Shown here in pieces: positions 16,625 through 27,483 of a stretch of DNA of 64,000 nucleotides (its first letter is position 1; each line of letters starts with the position of its first letter). The DNA is from Panacibacter ginsenosidivorans. GTDB lineage: Bacteria; Bacteroidota; Bacteroidia; Chitinophagales; Chitinophagaceae. A program made the translations under genes and the position numbers. The DNA is taken from positions 2,359,501 through 2,423,500 of the forward strand of contig NZ_CP042435.1 of the NCBI RefSeq assembly GCF_007971225.1, read 5' to 3'. The notes beneath the pieces are model-generated. The model had not been told where the DNA came from. It was given only the letters and a program-made list of their open reading frames with translations, and did not search any database.

Positions 16625-18204
16625 AAAGAGCAATAAGTGCTTTCATAACTATCATCTCCTGTATAAAATCAGTCGCTCAAATTCCCACCAACGGTCTCGA
16701 TGTTCAGCATTATCAGTTCACCATACAACTTAACGACAGTAATAATCTCATAAAAGGAACAGCAGTTATTACAACAAAATTTACAAAAGCCGTAGATAAA
16801 GTTGTTTTCGATCTCGTTCAGAAAAAAAAAGATGGTAAAGGAATGACAGTTACTACTGTTACAAAAAAAGATCAGGAAATATCTTTCACACAGGATGCAC
16901 AACACATCATCATCAACGAATCTGCAAACACAACAGATCAAAATATTTATACCATTACTTATGAAGGCATTCCTGCTGATGGTTTGATTATTGGTGTTAA
17001 CAAATACAATCACCGCACTTTCTTTTCAGATAACTGGCCAAACCGTGCACGTAACTGGTTGCCGTGTAATGACCACCCATCTGATAAAGCGTCGGTAGAG
17101 TTTATTGTAACAGCACCGGATCATTATCAAATTATTTCAAACGGTATACAAACAGAAGAGAGCAACTTACCCGGTCATTTAAAACTTACACACTATAAAG
17201 AAGATATGCTGTTACCAACAAAAGTAATGGTAATAGGTGCGGCAGACTTTGCCGTAAATTATGCAGGCAGTGTTGATTGCATTCCTGTGTACAGTTGGGT
17301 ATATCCTGAAGACAAGGATACAGGATTCCTGGCTTATGCAGCGGCAAAAAATATTTTGCCCTGGTTTGAAAAACATATTGCTCCCTACCCGTATAAAAAA
17401 TTAGCCAATGTGCAATCAAAGACCGTTTTTGGTGGCATGGAAAATGCCAGTGCTATTTTCTATTTTGAAAATTCAGTTACAGATAAAGGACTGGAAGGTT
17501 TACTTGTTCATGAAATTACACACCAGTGGTTTGGCGATAATGCGACAGAAAAAGACTGGAGTCATTTATGGCTTAGTGAAGGCTTTGCAACCTATATGAC
17601 GCATTTATACCATGAAGAAAAATATGGTGAAGACAGTTTCAACAACAGGTTGAAAGCAGACAGGGAAAAAGTAATCGCATTTTCTAAAACACGTAATACA
17701 CCTGTATCAGACACTTCTGCTTCAAACAATCTTATGCAATTGCTCAATGCAAACAGTTATCAAAAAGGAGGTTGGATATTGCATATGCTGCGCAGAAAAG
17801 TTGGCGACAGTTTGTTCTGGCAAAGCATAAGAGCTTACTATGATATTTACAAAGGCAGCAATGCCAACACTAATGATCTGCGTAAAGTGTTCGAAGATGT
17901 AAGCAAGCAAGATCTTAAAGATTTTTTTCAGGAGTGGATCTACACGTCAGGGCAGCCTGAACTTGACATAAAGTGGAGTTACAATAAAAAGAAAAAAGAG
18001 ATCACACTTATTATTGAACAGCAGCAGAAACATTTCTTTACATTTTCACTGGATATAACAATTAATAAATCTGTTTTGAAAACAATAGATATAAAAGATA
18101 AGACCACAACCATATCATTTACCTGCGATGCAGAGCCAAATTTAATAGAGTTGGATCCAAAAGTGAATTTATTATTTAACGCCGCATTGCATAAAGGAAA
18201 ATAG
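16621..18204 (+). CDS. M1-family metallopeptidase
   Basis: Zinc aminopeptidase of the M1 family. A signal peptide-like start (about residues 1-20, ending SVAQ) suggests export. The catalytic sites are complete: GGMENASAIFYFE (about 271-283, exopeptidase motif) and HEITHQWFGD (His297, Glu298, His301) with the third zinc ligand Glu320 in WLSEGFATYM. At 527 residues it is much shorter than aminopeptidase N (about 870) and lacks the long C-terminal helical domain, ending instead in a small beta domain (ITLIIEQQQKHFFTFSLDI, in parts). That makes it one of the compact Bacteroidota M1 enzymes. Coupled to the membrane protein upstream. Confidence 0.92.
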   Translation: MKRAISAFITIISCIKSVAQIPTNGLDVQHYQFTIQLNDSNNLIKGTAVITTKFTKAVDKVVFDLVQKKKDGKGMTVTTVTKKDQEISFTQDAQHIIINESANTTDQNIYTITYEGIPADGLIIGVNKYNHRTFFSDNWPNRARNWLPCNDHPSDKASVEFIVTAPDHYQIISNGIQTEESNLPGHLKLTHYKEDMLLPTKVMVIGAADFAVNYAGSVDCIPVYSWVYPEDKDTGFLAYAAAKNILPWFEKHIAPYPYKKLANVQSKTVFGGMENASAIFYFENSVTDKGLEGLLVHEITHQWFGDNATEKDWSHLWLSEGFATYMTHLYHEEKYGEDSFNNRLKADREKVIAFSKTRNTPVSDTSASNNLMQLLNANSYQKGGWILHMLRRKVGDSLFWQSIRAYYDIYKGSNANTNDLRKVFEDVSKQDLKDFFQEWIYTSGQPELDIKWSYNKKKKEITLIIEQQQKHFFTFSLDITINKSVLKTIDIKDKTTTISFTCDAEPNLIELDPKVNLLFNAALHKGK

Positions 18205-18261
18205 TTGCTGGTTACAAAGCTTATAATTATTTTCATTCTTGTTGCAAAATGACCAGAACGA

Positions 18262-18315
18262 TGAAGTGCTTGCGACGCAACAGGCGATGCTATAAAATGC
18301 CGCAGCCGGTACTAA
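18262..18315 (-). repeat. Dispersed repeat locus 7: core A variant, minus
   Basis: Minus-strand core at 18262-18281 (plus strand GAAGTGCTTGCGACGCAAC), with the right arm CAGGCGATGC...GCCGGTAC. The outer half of the core diverges (AGTGCT instead of AGAGTG), as also at loci 12 and 22. Confidence 0.85.
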
Positions 18316-18409
18316 AATAAAATTTGCGGCATTCACTGAGACGAAAACAAAATAACAAATACCCAAGTAAATGCTATAGCCGATATCAAAAAAAAAACAA
18401 TAACCCTTT

Positions 18410-19957
18410 ATGCTCGTTAAAACATTTGGCAGCGCTGTTTATGGAGTAGAAGCAATAACTATTACTGTAGAAGTAAATGTGCTTGCCGGTGATCTGAAAT
18501 ATTTTATTGTGGGCCTGCCTGATAATGCTGTAAAGGAAAGTTTACAAAGAATTGAAAGCGCTATTAAAGATAATTATCTTACCTGGCCCCGTACCAAACT
18601 TGTAGTAAATCTTGCACCTGCAGATATCAAGAAAAGTGGTTCTGCATTTGATCTCCCTATAGCAATTGGTGTGCTTGGGGCAACGGGGCAAATTGAAGAA
18701 CCCGAGCGTTTGGCAGACTATGTAATGATGGGTGAATTAAGTTTAGATGGAACCATTCAGCCTATAAAAGGCGCATTGCCCATTGCGATACAGGCACGCA
18801 AAGAAGGTTTTAAAGGATTGATCGTTCCAATACAGAATGTACGTGAAGCAGGTCTCGTAAATAACTTGGAAGTATATGGTGTTTCTCACATGAAAGACGT
18901 GGTGCAGTTTTTCAAAGATCGAACCTCATTAAAGCCTGTTGAAGTAAATACCAGGGAAGAATTCTTTGAATCGCAGTACGAATTTGAACTTGACTTTAAT
19001 GATGTAAAAGGGCAGGAGAATATTAAACGCGCCATGGAAATTGCTGCGGCGGGTGGGCACAATGCGATATTGATTGGCCCACCGGGCGCAGGCAAAACAA
19101 TGCTTGCAAAAAGATTGCCTACGATATTACCTCCATTGAGTTTATTGGAAGCATTGGAAACAACAAAGATCCATAGCGTGGCGGGTAAGCTACCGGAGAA
19201 TAGTTCATTAGTAAGCAAACGACCTTTTCGTTCACCACATCATACGATCAGCGATGTAGCCCTGGTAGGTGGTGGAGGTGTACCACAACCGGGCGAGATA
19301 TCACTGGCACATAATGGCGTTTTGTTTTTGGATGAATTACCGGAGTTTAAAAGAACAGTGCTGGAAGTAATGCGCCAGCCTATGGAAGAAAGGAAGGTTA
19401 CTATTTCAAGAGCAAAAGTGGCACTTGATTTTCCGGCCAATTTTATGCTTATAGCCTCTATGAATCCATGCCCCTGCGGCTTTTATAATCACCCCGAAAA
19501 AGAGTGTACCTGCCCGCCCGGTGCAGTACAGAAATACCTGAATAAGATTTCAGGCCCTTTGCTGGACCGTATTGACCTGCATGTTGAAGTTACGCCTGTT
19601 GCTTTCAGCGAACTTAGTAATCATAACAGCAAAGGAGAATTGTCCTCAGCAATTCGTACACGTGTTATAAAAGCAAGAGAAGTGCAGTCAGAGCGATACA
19701 AGAATAATCCGGGTATGTACGCCAACGCACAAATGAGCAGTAAACAACTTCGCGAAATATGTGTGATTAACCAGGCAGGAGAATTGCTGCTAAAGAAAGC
19801 TATGGAGCGCCTGAATCTTTCGGCCCGTGCTTATGACCGTATTTTAAAGGTAAGTCGAACCATTGCAGATCTTGCTGGGAGTGCCGATATAAAAGCAGAA
19901 CACCTGGCAGAAGCCATACAATACAGGAGCCTTGACAGGGAAGGCTGGGCAGGTTAG
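18410..19957 (+). CDS. YifB/ComM-family Mg-chelatase-like AAA ATPase
   Basis: AAA+ ATPase of the ComM/YifB family; E. coli-type ComM homologues act as helicases promoting branch migration during natural transformation. The 515 residues have the N-terminal ChlI-like domain (MLVKTFGSAVYGVEAITI, VNLAPADIKKSGSAFDLPIA), Walker A GPPGAGKTMLAKRLP, Walker B-type GVLFLDELPEF, the C-rich loop NPCPCGFYNHPEKECTC, and the C-terminal domain ending in the family-typical SARAYDRILKVSRTIADL. Complete and at normal length. Role in DNA uptake in this organism is inferred only from the family. Confidence 0.93.
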   Translation: MLVKTFGSAVYGVEAITITVEVNVLAGDLKYFIVGLPDNAVKESLQRIESAIKDNYLTWPRTKLVVNLAPADIKKSGSAFDLPIAIGVLGATGQIEEPERLADYVMMGELSLDGTIQPIKGALPIAIQARKEGFKGLIVPIQNVREAGLVNNLEVYGVSHMKDVVQFFKDRTSLKPVEVNTREEFFESQYEFELDFNDVKGQENIKRAMEIAAAGGHNAILIGPPGAGKTMLAKRLPTILPPLSLLEALETTKIHSVAGKLPENSSLVSKRPFRSPHHTISDVALVGGGGVPQPGEISLAHNGVLFLDELPEFKRTVLEVMRQPMEERKVTISRAKVALDFPANFMLIASMNPCPCGFYNHPEKECTCPPGAVQKYLNKISGPLLDRIDLHVEVTPVAFSELSNHNSKGELSSAIRTRVIKAREVQSERYKNNPGMYANAQMSSKQLREICVINQAGELLLKKAMERLNLSARAYDRILKVSRTIADLAGSADIKAEHLAEAIQYRSLDREGWAG

Positions 19958-19969
19958 GATTATTTTTTT

Positions 19970-20021
19970 GTACCAGGCAGCATTTCAATTATTAAGCTTT
20001 TGTTGCGTCGCACTCTTTAGC
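19970..20021 (+). repeat. Dispersed repeat locus 8: core A, plus orientation
   Basis: Core at 20002-20021 (GTTGCGTCGCACTCTTTAGC), left arm GTACCAGGC...ATTAAGCTTT. With locus 9 it brackets the unknown gene at 20203-20799. Confidence 0.88.
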
Positions 20022-20108
20022 TTCAGGTAATACTTTTCGGCAAATTCAATTTTAATTTTCATGGTTATTTTTTAATCTGGGTTTGAAGTTTATATAATTA
20101 ATGTTCAA

Positions 20109-20116
20109 TACATTTG
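20109..20116 (+). promoter_or_regulatory. Possible promoter -7 box
   Basis: TACATTTG fits the Bacteroidota TAnnTTTG box. An upstream TTTG lies at 20082-20085, but the 23-base spacing is longer than the usual 19, so this is a weak call for the gene at 20203. Confidence 0.35.
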
Positions 20117-20202
20117 CTTTATACAGGTTATTAACACCTGTGCATATCTCCAATCTCCGTTGAAACGCCGTAACCGTACCCAAAATCCAGGTTTTCAAAA
20201 CA

Positions 20203-20799
20203 ATGCTTATGAACAAAACTTCTACTCTTATTTCACGGAAGTTTACTTTTTACATAATAGCGGGTAAAGTAATATTTACCTTATTATTTTTATTTTGCTT
20301 TTTGCTTTCATTTTCTTTTCAGCCTGCAAAGGCGGGAGAATTGGATTCGGCGAATAATAAAAAGCCTGTTATTGTAAATGATCTTGAGCAATGTAATATA
20401 CCCCAATCAATGGTAATGCGTATAAAACATTTGTCACCGGTTCAAATAAAAGATCTTAACGAAGAATACCAGCATACAGATCTTACAGAGGAGGGAGAAG
20501 AGATTGTAACCATTGTAAAATTGCGCTTTATTGATAACCATATAACCGGGTACATAAAAGAGGTATTAATGAGTAATTCAGAAAAACCAAAAAGCCTTAG
20601 TTATATAGATATACCAATTGAATGGATGTGCATACCACCAAAGCAGGATCACCCATTTCATTTTTCATCAGACATTTCGGAACTCGACAGCATCAAGGAG
20701 GAGAATGGTTGTCTTGACTGGGTTCAAAGAGATAATGAGGTTATGATAAAATTTGCAGAAGGGAAAAAAGCAAAGAAAAAAAGCAAATTTTTTAACTAA
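20203..20799 (+). CDS. Secreted or membrane-anchored protein of unknown function
   Basis: A 198-residue protein not recognised as any family. It has one hydrophobic N-terminal segment (about residues 17-40, FTLLFLFCFLLSFSF-like) that may be a signal peptide or anchor, followed by a soluble acidic middle with cysteines (DLEQCNIPQS, EWMCIPPKQ, NGCLDW) and a very basic end KKAKKKSKFFN. A second ATG at 20209 is an equally good start. The gene has long non-coding flanks and is bracketed by inverted dispersed cores (20002-20021 plus, 21139-21158 minus), so it may be a lineage-specific insertion. Confidence 0.65.
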   Translation: MLMNKTSTLISRKFTFYIIAGKVIFTLLFLFCFLLSFSFQPAKAGELDSANNKKPVIVNDLEQCNIPQSMVMRIKHLSPVQIKDLNEEYQHTDLTEEGEEIVTIVKLRFIDNHITGYIKEVLMSNSEKPKSLSYIDIPIEWMCIPPKQDHPFHFSSDISELDSIKEENGCLDWVQRDNEVMIKFAEGKKAKKKSKFFN

Positions 20800-22508
<1,709 letters not shown>

Positions 22509-22530
22509 TAATTAACTATTCAAACCTAAT

Positions 22531-22577
22531 AAAAATCGTTGGTGATTTTGTAGTTTTACAAAAGCCAACGATTTTTT
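22531..22577 (+). terminator. Terminator after enolase
   Basis: AAAAATCGTTGG (22531-22542) pairs with CCAACGATTTTT (22565-22576). Inside it a second perfect stem TTTTGTA/TACAAAA lengthens the hairpin. A T-run completes it. Confidence 0.85.
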
Positions 22578-22578
22578 T

Positions 22579-22893
22579 ATGCTTATATCTTCAAGTATCA
22601 TTTCAATAGTTAAGAATAAATATTTAATTGCCATTTCTGCATTTACAGTTATTGTGCTTTTTTTTGATCATAATAATCTCTTTGAACAGATCGATCGCAA
22701 ACAGGAATTAAAGGAATTGCAAGCCAAAAAACAATACTATCAGGATGAGATTGAAAAGACTAAAAAAGAACTTGCCGACCTAAGCAATAACCCCGCGGCC
22801 ATAGAAAAATATGCAAGAGAACATTACCAGATGAAAAGAGATAACGAAGATGTTTTTATGGTTGAAAATACTAATGACTCATTAAAAAAGTAA
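22579..22893 (+). CDS. Septum formation initiator (DivIC/FtsB-like)
   Basis: Small bitopic membrane protein of the divisome, 104 residues. One membrane helix (about residues 15-30, YLIAISAFTVIVLFF) is followed by a coiled coil (KQELKELQAKKQYYQDEIEK) and the conserved end NNPAAIEKYAREHYQMKRDNEDVF, characteristic of FtsB/DivIC. These proteins form a complex with FtsL/FtsQ-type partners at the septum. The position right after eno supports the call. Confidence 0.9.
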   Translation: MLISSSIISIVKNKYLIAISAFTVIVLFFDHNNLFEQIDRKQELKELQAKKQYYQDEIEKTKKELADLSNNPAAIEKYAREHYQMKRDNEDVFMVENTNDSLKK

Positions 22894-23006
22894 CTCTTAA
22901 TACAATATTAAAAACCTCGCAACGTTTTAATAAGCAACCAACTCCTGTGAAGAATCATATAAGCATGGCGGCTTATATCATTTATTCATAATTAAACAGC
23001 CATTGT

Positions 23007-23243
23007 ATGGTAAATTCTACTATTGAAGAGTTGGTACTTTATATGTATAACGAATCTAACCACAACCGCAACAAAGAAATCGAGAAAGAATTAGAGGAGA
23101 ACTGGGTATTAAGAGAAAAGTATAATGTAATTAAAGAATCTGCTGAGAGACTTGGCGGAATGAAATTACACTCTCCAAGAAAGCAAACAATTGAGAGTAT
23201 TATGAAGTACGCAAACGATAAATTGAACATTCCCTCGCGTTAA
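23007..23243 (+). CDS. Small conserved helical protein of unknown function
   Basis: A 78-residue soluble protein, predominantly helical and highly charged (SNHNRNKEIEKELEENW, YNVIKESAERLGG, QTIESIMKYANDKLN). No membrane segment. The N-terminal part resembles short zinc-less anti-sigma or adaptor-like sequences seen in this phylum, but it is not an identified family. It follows the DivIC/FtsB gene by 113 bases. Confidence 0.65.
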   Translation: MVNSTIEELVLYMYNESNHNRNKEIEKELEENWVLREKYNVIKESAERLGGMKLHSPRKQTIESIMKYANDKLNIPSR

Positions 23244-23321
23244 TATCGTTTGATTTTTAATATGCCCGAAAGGTGCTATTAAACCTTTGATAATGCCGAA
23301 CGCTTGCTTTAAGTTATACAC

Positions 23322-25328
23322 CTAATAATGCATAAGATTCTCCACGTATTCGTGTAATCTTGATTTCCCAAGAAATTTTTTTTCGAGTTCCTGATTAAAA
23401 GGAACAGGTGTGTCCAAAGATGCACAACGTTGTATTGGTGCATCCAGTAATTCAAAACAATGTTCACTTATCCATGCACTTATTTCCCCACCTATTCCAC
23501 CGATAAGCGTGTCTTCGTGTAAAAGCAAAACTTTACCGGTAGCTGCAACTGCATTTTTTATAGCGCTATAATCCAGCGGCAATAATGTTCTGAGATCAAG
23601 TATATGAATTGAAATATAGGGATGTTGATTTGCATACTCAATTGCCCAATGAACACCACTGCCATAAGTAATAATAGTAATATCCTTCCCTTCCTGTACA
23701 ATTTTTGCTTTGCCGATTTCAATTTCATAATAAGTTTCAGGCACAGGCCCTGCTATGCTTCTATATAAAACCTTATGCTCAAAATACATAACCGGATTAG
23801 GATCGTTGATTGCAGCGATCAACAACCCTTTTGCATCTTCAGGAGTAGACGGATAAACGATTTTTAATCCCGGAACATGCATAAACCATGCTTCATTACT
23901 TTGCGAATGAAACGGACCTGCACCAACACCTGCACCTGTTGGCATGCGTACTACCACATCTGCAGACTGACCCCACCGGTAATGTATCTTTGCCAAATTA
24001 TTTACGATCTGATTAAACCCCACACTTACAAAATCTGCAAACTGCATCTCCACTACACTCTTATAGCCTTCTAATGAAAGTCCAAGACCAGCGCCAAGAA
24101 TTACACTCTCGCAAATAGGTGTATTACGAACTCTTGCCTTCCCAAATGTTTTTACAAAGCCATCTGTTACTTTAAAAGCCCCACCATATTCTGCAATATC
24201 CTGACCCATTAAAACAAGATTGTCATATTGCTCCATTGATTGATATAATGCTTCAGTAATTGCGTCTACAAATCGCTTATCAGGGATATCATTTTCTTTT
24301 ACATCATCAATATATATTACCTCATATTTGGATCTTTTTATCTCGGGTTTTGGCGCATAAATATCTTTAAGTTCTGTTGCGGCATCAGCCTGAACCAGAG
24401 AGACATTGAACGCAATTTTTAATTCCTCTTCAATTGTTTCTTTAAGCAATTCTTTTATTGAATCCATTGTTGTATTGTCAATAATTTCTTCAGCAAGCAG
24501 ATAATGCTCATAATTGCTAACGGGATCTTTGTGTGCCCATTCATCAAATAATTCCTGTGGTACATATTTGGTGCCACTTGCTTCTTCATGGCCACGCATA
24601 CGAAAAGTCATGCATTCAATAAGATAAGGCTTTTGTTCACGTATGCAGTATTCACGTACACCTTTGATTGTATCATATACCGTGAGAATATTATTGCCGT
24701 CTATTTGTACACCTTCCATACCATAGCCTCGTGCACGATCAACTAGGTTTTCACAGCGGTATTGCTCATGTGTGGGCGTACTTAATCCATAACCATTATT
24801 TTCAATAATAAATATTACCGGCAAATCCCAAACAGCAGCTACATTCAGGGCTTCATGAAAATCACCTTCACTGGTCCCACCCTCTCCTGTAAATGCAAGT
24901 GATACTTTATTTTCCTCTTTCAATTTGTAGGCTAATGCAACTCCATCAGCAATCGCAAGCTGCGGACCAAGATGAGAGATCATACCACAGATACAATGTT
25001 CCCGTGAACCAAAATGAAAGCTTCTCTCCCGGCCTTTACTATATCCATCTTTATTACCCTGCCATTGCATAAATAATTTATGCAGGGGCATGTTACGGGT
25101 TGTAAATACCCCAAGGTTACGATGCAAGGGCATTATCCACTCATCTTCCTCTAACGCAGCAGTAGCGCCGACAGCTATAGCTTCCTGGCCAATACCACTA
25201 AACCATTTACTGATCTTTCCCTGTCTCAGTAATACAAGCATCTTTTCTTCAATCAGTCTTGGTAATAATAATTTTTTATAAAGTGCAACAAGTTCGTTGT
25301 CAGGCAAATTTTTTCTGTCGAAATACAT
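23322..25328 (-). CDS. 2-oxo acid dehydrogenase E1, alpha/beta fusion
   Basis: Thiamine-diphosphate E1 component of a 2-oxo acid dehydrogenase complex, decarboxylating a branched-chain or related 2-oxo acid and passing the acyl group to E2 lipoate. The 668 residues join the alpha chain (about 1-320) and beta chain (about 345-668), which are separate genes in many bacteria. Visible are SGIGQEAIAVGATAAL, the cofactor motif FTGEGGTSEGDFHEALN ending in ENNGYGLST, and the RYxxH-like region of alpha. The beta part has MGQDIAEYGGAFKVTDGF, PICESVILGAGLGL, MPTGAGVGAGPFHSQ and the DLRTLLPLD segment. Branched-chain substrate is the most likely assignment but not proven. No E2 or E3 gene is adjacent. Confidence 0.9.
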   Translation of the reverse strand: MYFDRKNLPDNELVALYKKLLLPRLIEEKMLVLLRQGKISKWFSGIGQEAIAVGATAALEEDEWIMPLHRNLGVFTTRNMPLHKLFMQWQGNKDGYSKGRERSFHFGSREHCICGMISHLGPQLAIADGVALAYKLKEENKVSLAFTGEGGTSEGDFHEALNVAAVWDLPVIFIIENNGYGLSTPTHEQYRCENLVDRARGYGMEGVQIDGNNILTVYDTIKGVREYCIREQKPYLIECMTFRMRGHEEASGTKYVPQELFDEWAHKDPVSNYEHYLLAEEIIDNTTMDSIKELLKETIEEELKIAFNVSLVQADAATELKDIYAPKPEIKRSKYEVIYIDDVKENDIPDKRFVDAITEALYQSMEQYDNLVLMGQDIAEYGGAFKVTDGFVKTFGKARVRNTPICESVILGAGLGLSLEGYKSVVEMQFADFVSVGFNQIVNNLAKIHYRWGQSADVVVRMPTGAGVGAGPFHSQSNEAWFMHVPGLKIVYPSTPEDAKGLLIAAINDPNPVMYFEHKVLYRSIAGPVPETYYEIEIGKAKIVQEGKDITIITYGSGVHWAIEYANQHPYISIHILDLRTLLPLDYSAIKNAVAATGKVLLLHEDTLIGGIGGEISAWISEHCFELLDAPIQRCASLDTPVPFNQELEKKFLGKSRLHEYVENLMHY

Positions 25329-25459
25329 GGCAGCAATCCATTTTATGTAGTTACGAAGTTAGGGGATATTGTACGTGTAATGCAGCATAACAAATGTATA
25401 AAAGCAGCTTATTTTGAACCAACACAACTTAACAAATACAAGGAATATTATTAAACAAA

Positions 25460-25630
25460 CCGCCACTCTAATGGCATCACCTCTTGCGTCGCACTCTTGT
25501 ACATTTGAATTATAAGCGGCATTTAAATAAGACAACTACTAAATCAATAACTTTTCCTCTGACGCTTTTTATTGCTTAGTACAAGAGTGCGACGCAACAG
25601 ACCATGCAATGGAAAACCACAGCCGGAAAC
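25460..25630. repeat. Dispersed repeat locus 10: A plus / A minus pair
   Basis: Core A on plus at 25483-25502 and on minus at 25579-25598. The two are near-perfect reverse complements and can form a long hairpin with a 76-base loop. Outer arms carry ATGGCATCACC on the left and GACCATGCAATGG on the right. Occupies most of the 399-base gap before tatA; nothing else was identified there. Confidence 0.9.
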
Positions 25631-25727
25631 TTAAATTTTCTGCCTAAAAGCTGTGTTAACAATAATTATTGATTTTGCAGACGAATTAATATTTAACTTC
25701 GCTTTTCACTTCTCAAAAAAAACTTGT

Positions 25728-25937
25728 ATGGGCAATTTAGGTTTCCAGGAAATACTCCTGATCGCTGTAGTAATCCTCGTTCTTTTCGGTGGCCGTAAGA
25801 TTCCTGAATTTATGAGGGGTTTAGGTAAAGGTATACGCGAATTTAATGATGCCAAGAGCAATGTGCAGAAAGAACTGGAAGAGGGCATGAATGAAAAAGA
25901 TAAAGCTCCTGCTAAAACTACTACCACTCAACAGTAA
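25728..25937 (+). CDS. tatA: Twin-arginine translocase subunit TatA/E
   Basis: Small membrane protein forming the pore of the Tat system, which exports folded proteins. The 69 residues show a short membrane helix ([21 protein letters not shown]), the conserved FGxxKxPE-type hinge, and the amphipathic helix [15 protein letters not shown]. The tail is charged and Thr-rich. The frame is open back to 25653, but the ATG at 25728 gives the normal short TatA N-terminus [10 protein letters not shown]. gatA follows after a 29-base gap. No tatC is in the window. Confidence 0.93.
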   Translation: MGNLGFQEILLIAVVILVLFGGRKIPEFMRGLGKGIREFNDAKSNVQKELEEGMNEKDKAPAKTTTTQQ

Positions 25938-25966
25938 TTTTCCCTGTTTTAAAATCAGATAAGCCT

Positions 25967-27400
25967 TTGTTTAGTTTCACTTCTATCAAAGACTATCAAA
26001 CTTGTTTGCTTAACGGCCAGACATCGTGTGTTGAGGCCGTTTCTTTTTATTTAGCGCAAATAAGAACCAATAGTCACCTGAATGCTTTTCTCGAAGTTTA
26101 TAACGACGAAGCTTTGAAACGTGCTGCAGAGCTGGATGCTTTTTCTGCCTCTGGTCATACTCCCGGCAAGTTGCATGGTGTTGTTGTAGCACTTAAAGAT
26201 GTTATTTGCCATAAAGAACACAAAACTTCTGCAGGATCTAAAATTCTTGAAAACTATACGGCAATTTATAACGCTACTGCTGTAGAAAGATTATTAGCAG
26301 CAGGAGCTATAATTATCGGTCGCAATAACTGTGATGAATTTGCAATGGGCAGCAGTAACGAAAACTCTGCTTTTGGGGCGGTGTTAAATGCAAAGGATAG
26401 TAGCAGGGTCCCGGGTGGTTCTTCCGGTGGTTCTGCTGTAGCCGTTCAGGCAGGTCTTTGTATGGTAAGTCTTGGCAGCGATACAGGCGGCTCTGTAAGG
26501 CAACCTGCAGATTTTTGCGGTATTGTAGGTCTAAAGCCTGGCTATGGCAAAGTTTCAAGATACGGGCTAATTGCCTATGCTTCTTCTTTTGACCAGATTG
26601 GCATTTTTGCAAATTCTGTTGAAGATGCTGCTTTAACGCTTGAAGCAATTGCAGGTCCTGATGAATTTGACAGCACCATAAGCAATGAGCCCGTACCTTA
26701 TTATTCCGGCTCTTTTAAAGACGAAAACAGGAAATATAAGATAGCCTATTTCAATGAAGCATTAGAGCACCCGAGCCTTGATAAGGAAATAGCTACATCT
26801 GTTCAGTCATTTATGGTAAAGTTACAAGCTGAAGGGCATACCATTGAACCCGTACACTTTGATTTATTGGATTATATAGTGCCAGCTTATTATATACTCA
26901 CAACTGCTGAAGCTTCCAGCAACCTTTCCCGTTTTGATGGCATCAAATATGGGTATGCAGCCAAAGAAGACTTTTCTGATCTTACAGAATTTTATAAAAG
27001 AAGTCGAAGCTATGGTTTTGGCAAAGAGGTAAAAAGGCGCATAATGCTGGGCACTTTTGTGTTAAGCGCGGGTTATTATGATGCATACTTTACAAAAGCC
27101 CAGCAGGTAAGAAAAATACTTGCAAACAAAACAAACGAAATATTTAATAAATACGATGTGTTAGTAAGTCCTACAGTTCCTGCTCCTGCTTTTAAGCTGG
27201 GAGAAAAAAGTAAAGACCCTATTGAAATGTTCCTGGCCGACATTTACACAGTTTTTGCTAATTTGGCAGGTATTCCGGGCATATCGTTACCTTTATTTTC
27301 TCATAGTTCTGGCATGCCTTTTGGCCTTCAGGTAATGGCTGCCCGTGAAAACGAATTAACATTGCTACAGGCTTCGAAAGTGTTTATGCAACTTAAATAA
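25967..27400 (+). CDS. gatA: Asp-tRNA(Asn)/Glu-tRNA(Gln) amidotransferase subunit A
   Basis: Glutaminase subunit of GatCAB, which amidates misacylated Glu-tRNA(Gln) or Asp-tRNA(Asn). The Ser-cisSer-Lys triad of amidase-signature enzymes is complete: Lys77 in ALKDVICHKEHKTSAGSK, Ser152 in PGGSSGGSAVAV and Ser176 in SDTGGSVRQPADFCG, the same spacing as known GatA. Length 477 is normal. No ATG gives the expected N-terminus; a TTG at 25967 (MFSFTSIKDYQ) is chosen. Probably co-transcribed with tatA. No gatB or gatC gene lies nearby. Confidence 0.94.
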   Translation: MFSFTSIKDYQTCLLNGQTSCVEAVSFYLAQIRTNSHLNAFLEVYNDEALKRAAELDAFSASGHTPGKLHGVVVALKDVICHKEHKTSAGSKILENYTAIYNATAVERLLAAGAIIIGRNNCDEFAMGSSNENSAFGAVLNAKDSSRVPGGSSGGSAVAVQAGLCMVSLGSDTGGSVRQPADFCGIVGLKPGYGKVSRYGLIAYASSFDQIGIFANSVEDAALTLEAIAGPDEFDSTISNEPVPYYSGSFKDENRKYKIAYFNEALEHPSLDKEIATSVQSFMVKLQAEGHTIEPVHFDLLDYIVPAYYILTTAEASSNLSRFDGIKYGYAAKEDFSDLTEFYKRSRSYGFGKEVKRRIMLGTFVLSAGYYDAYFTKAQQVRKILANKTNEIFNKYDVLVSPTVPAPAFKLGEKSKDPIEMFLADIYTVFANLAGIPGISLPLFSHSSGMPFGLQVMAARENELTLLQASKVFMQLK

Positions 27401-27483
27401 AAAACAAATAAGGTTGTTGCATAAATAGTGAACTGATATATGAAACATTCAAAAGGCTAACAATAATTTAAAAGTAGTACGCT

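Noticed and set aside
20021-20062. Minus-strand frame MKIKIEFAEKYYLKL running into repeat locus 8
   Set aside because: It looks like a protein start but ends after 25 codons in repeat DNA, and no continuation was found; too short to call.
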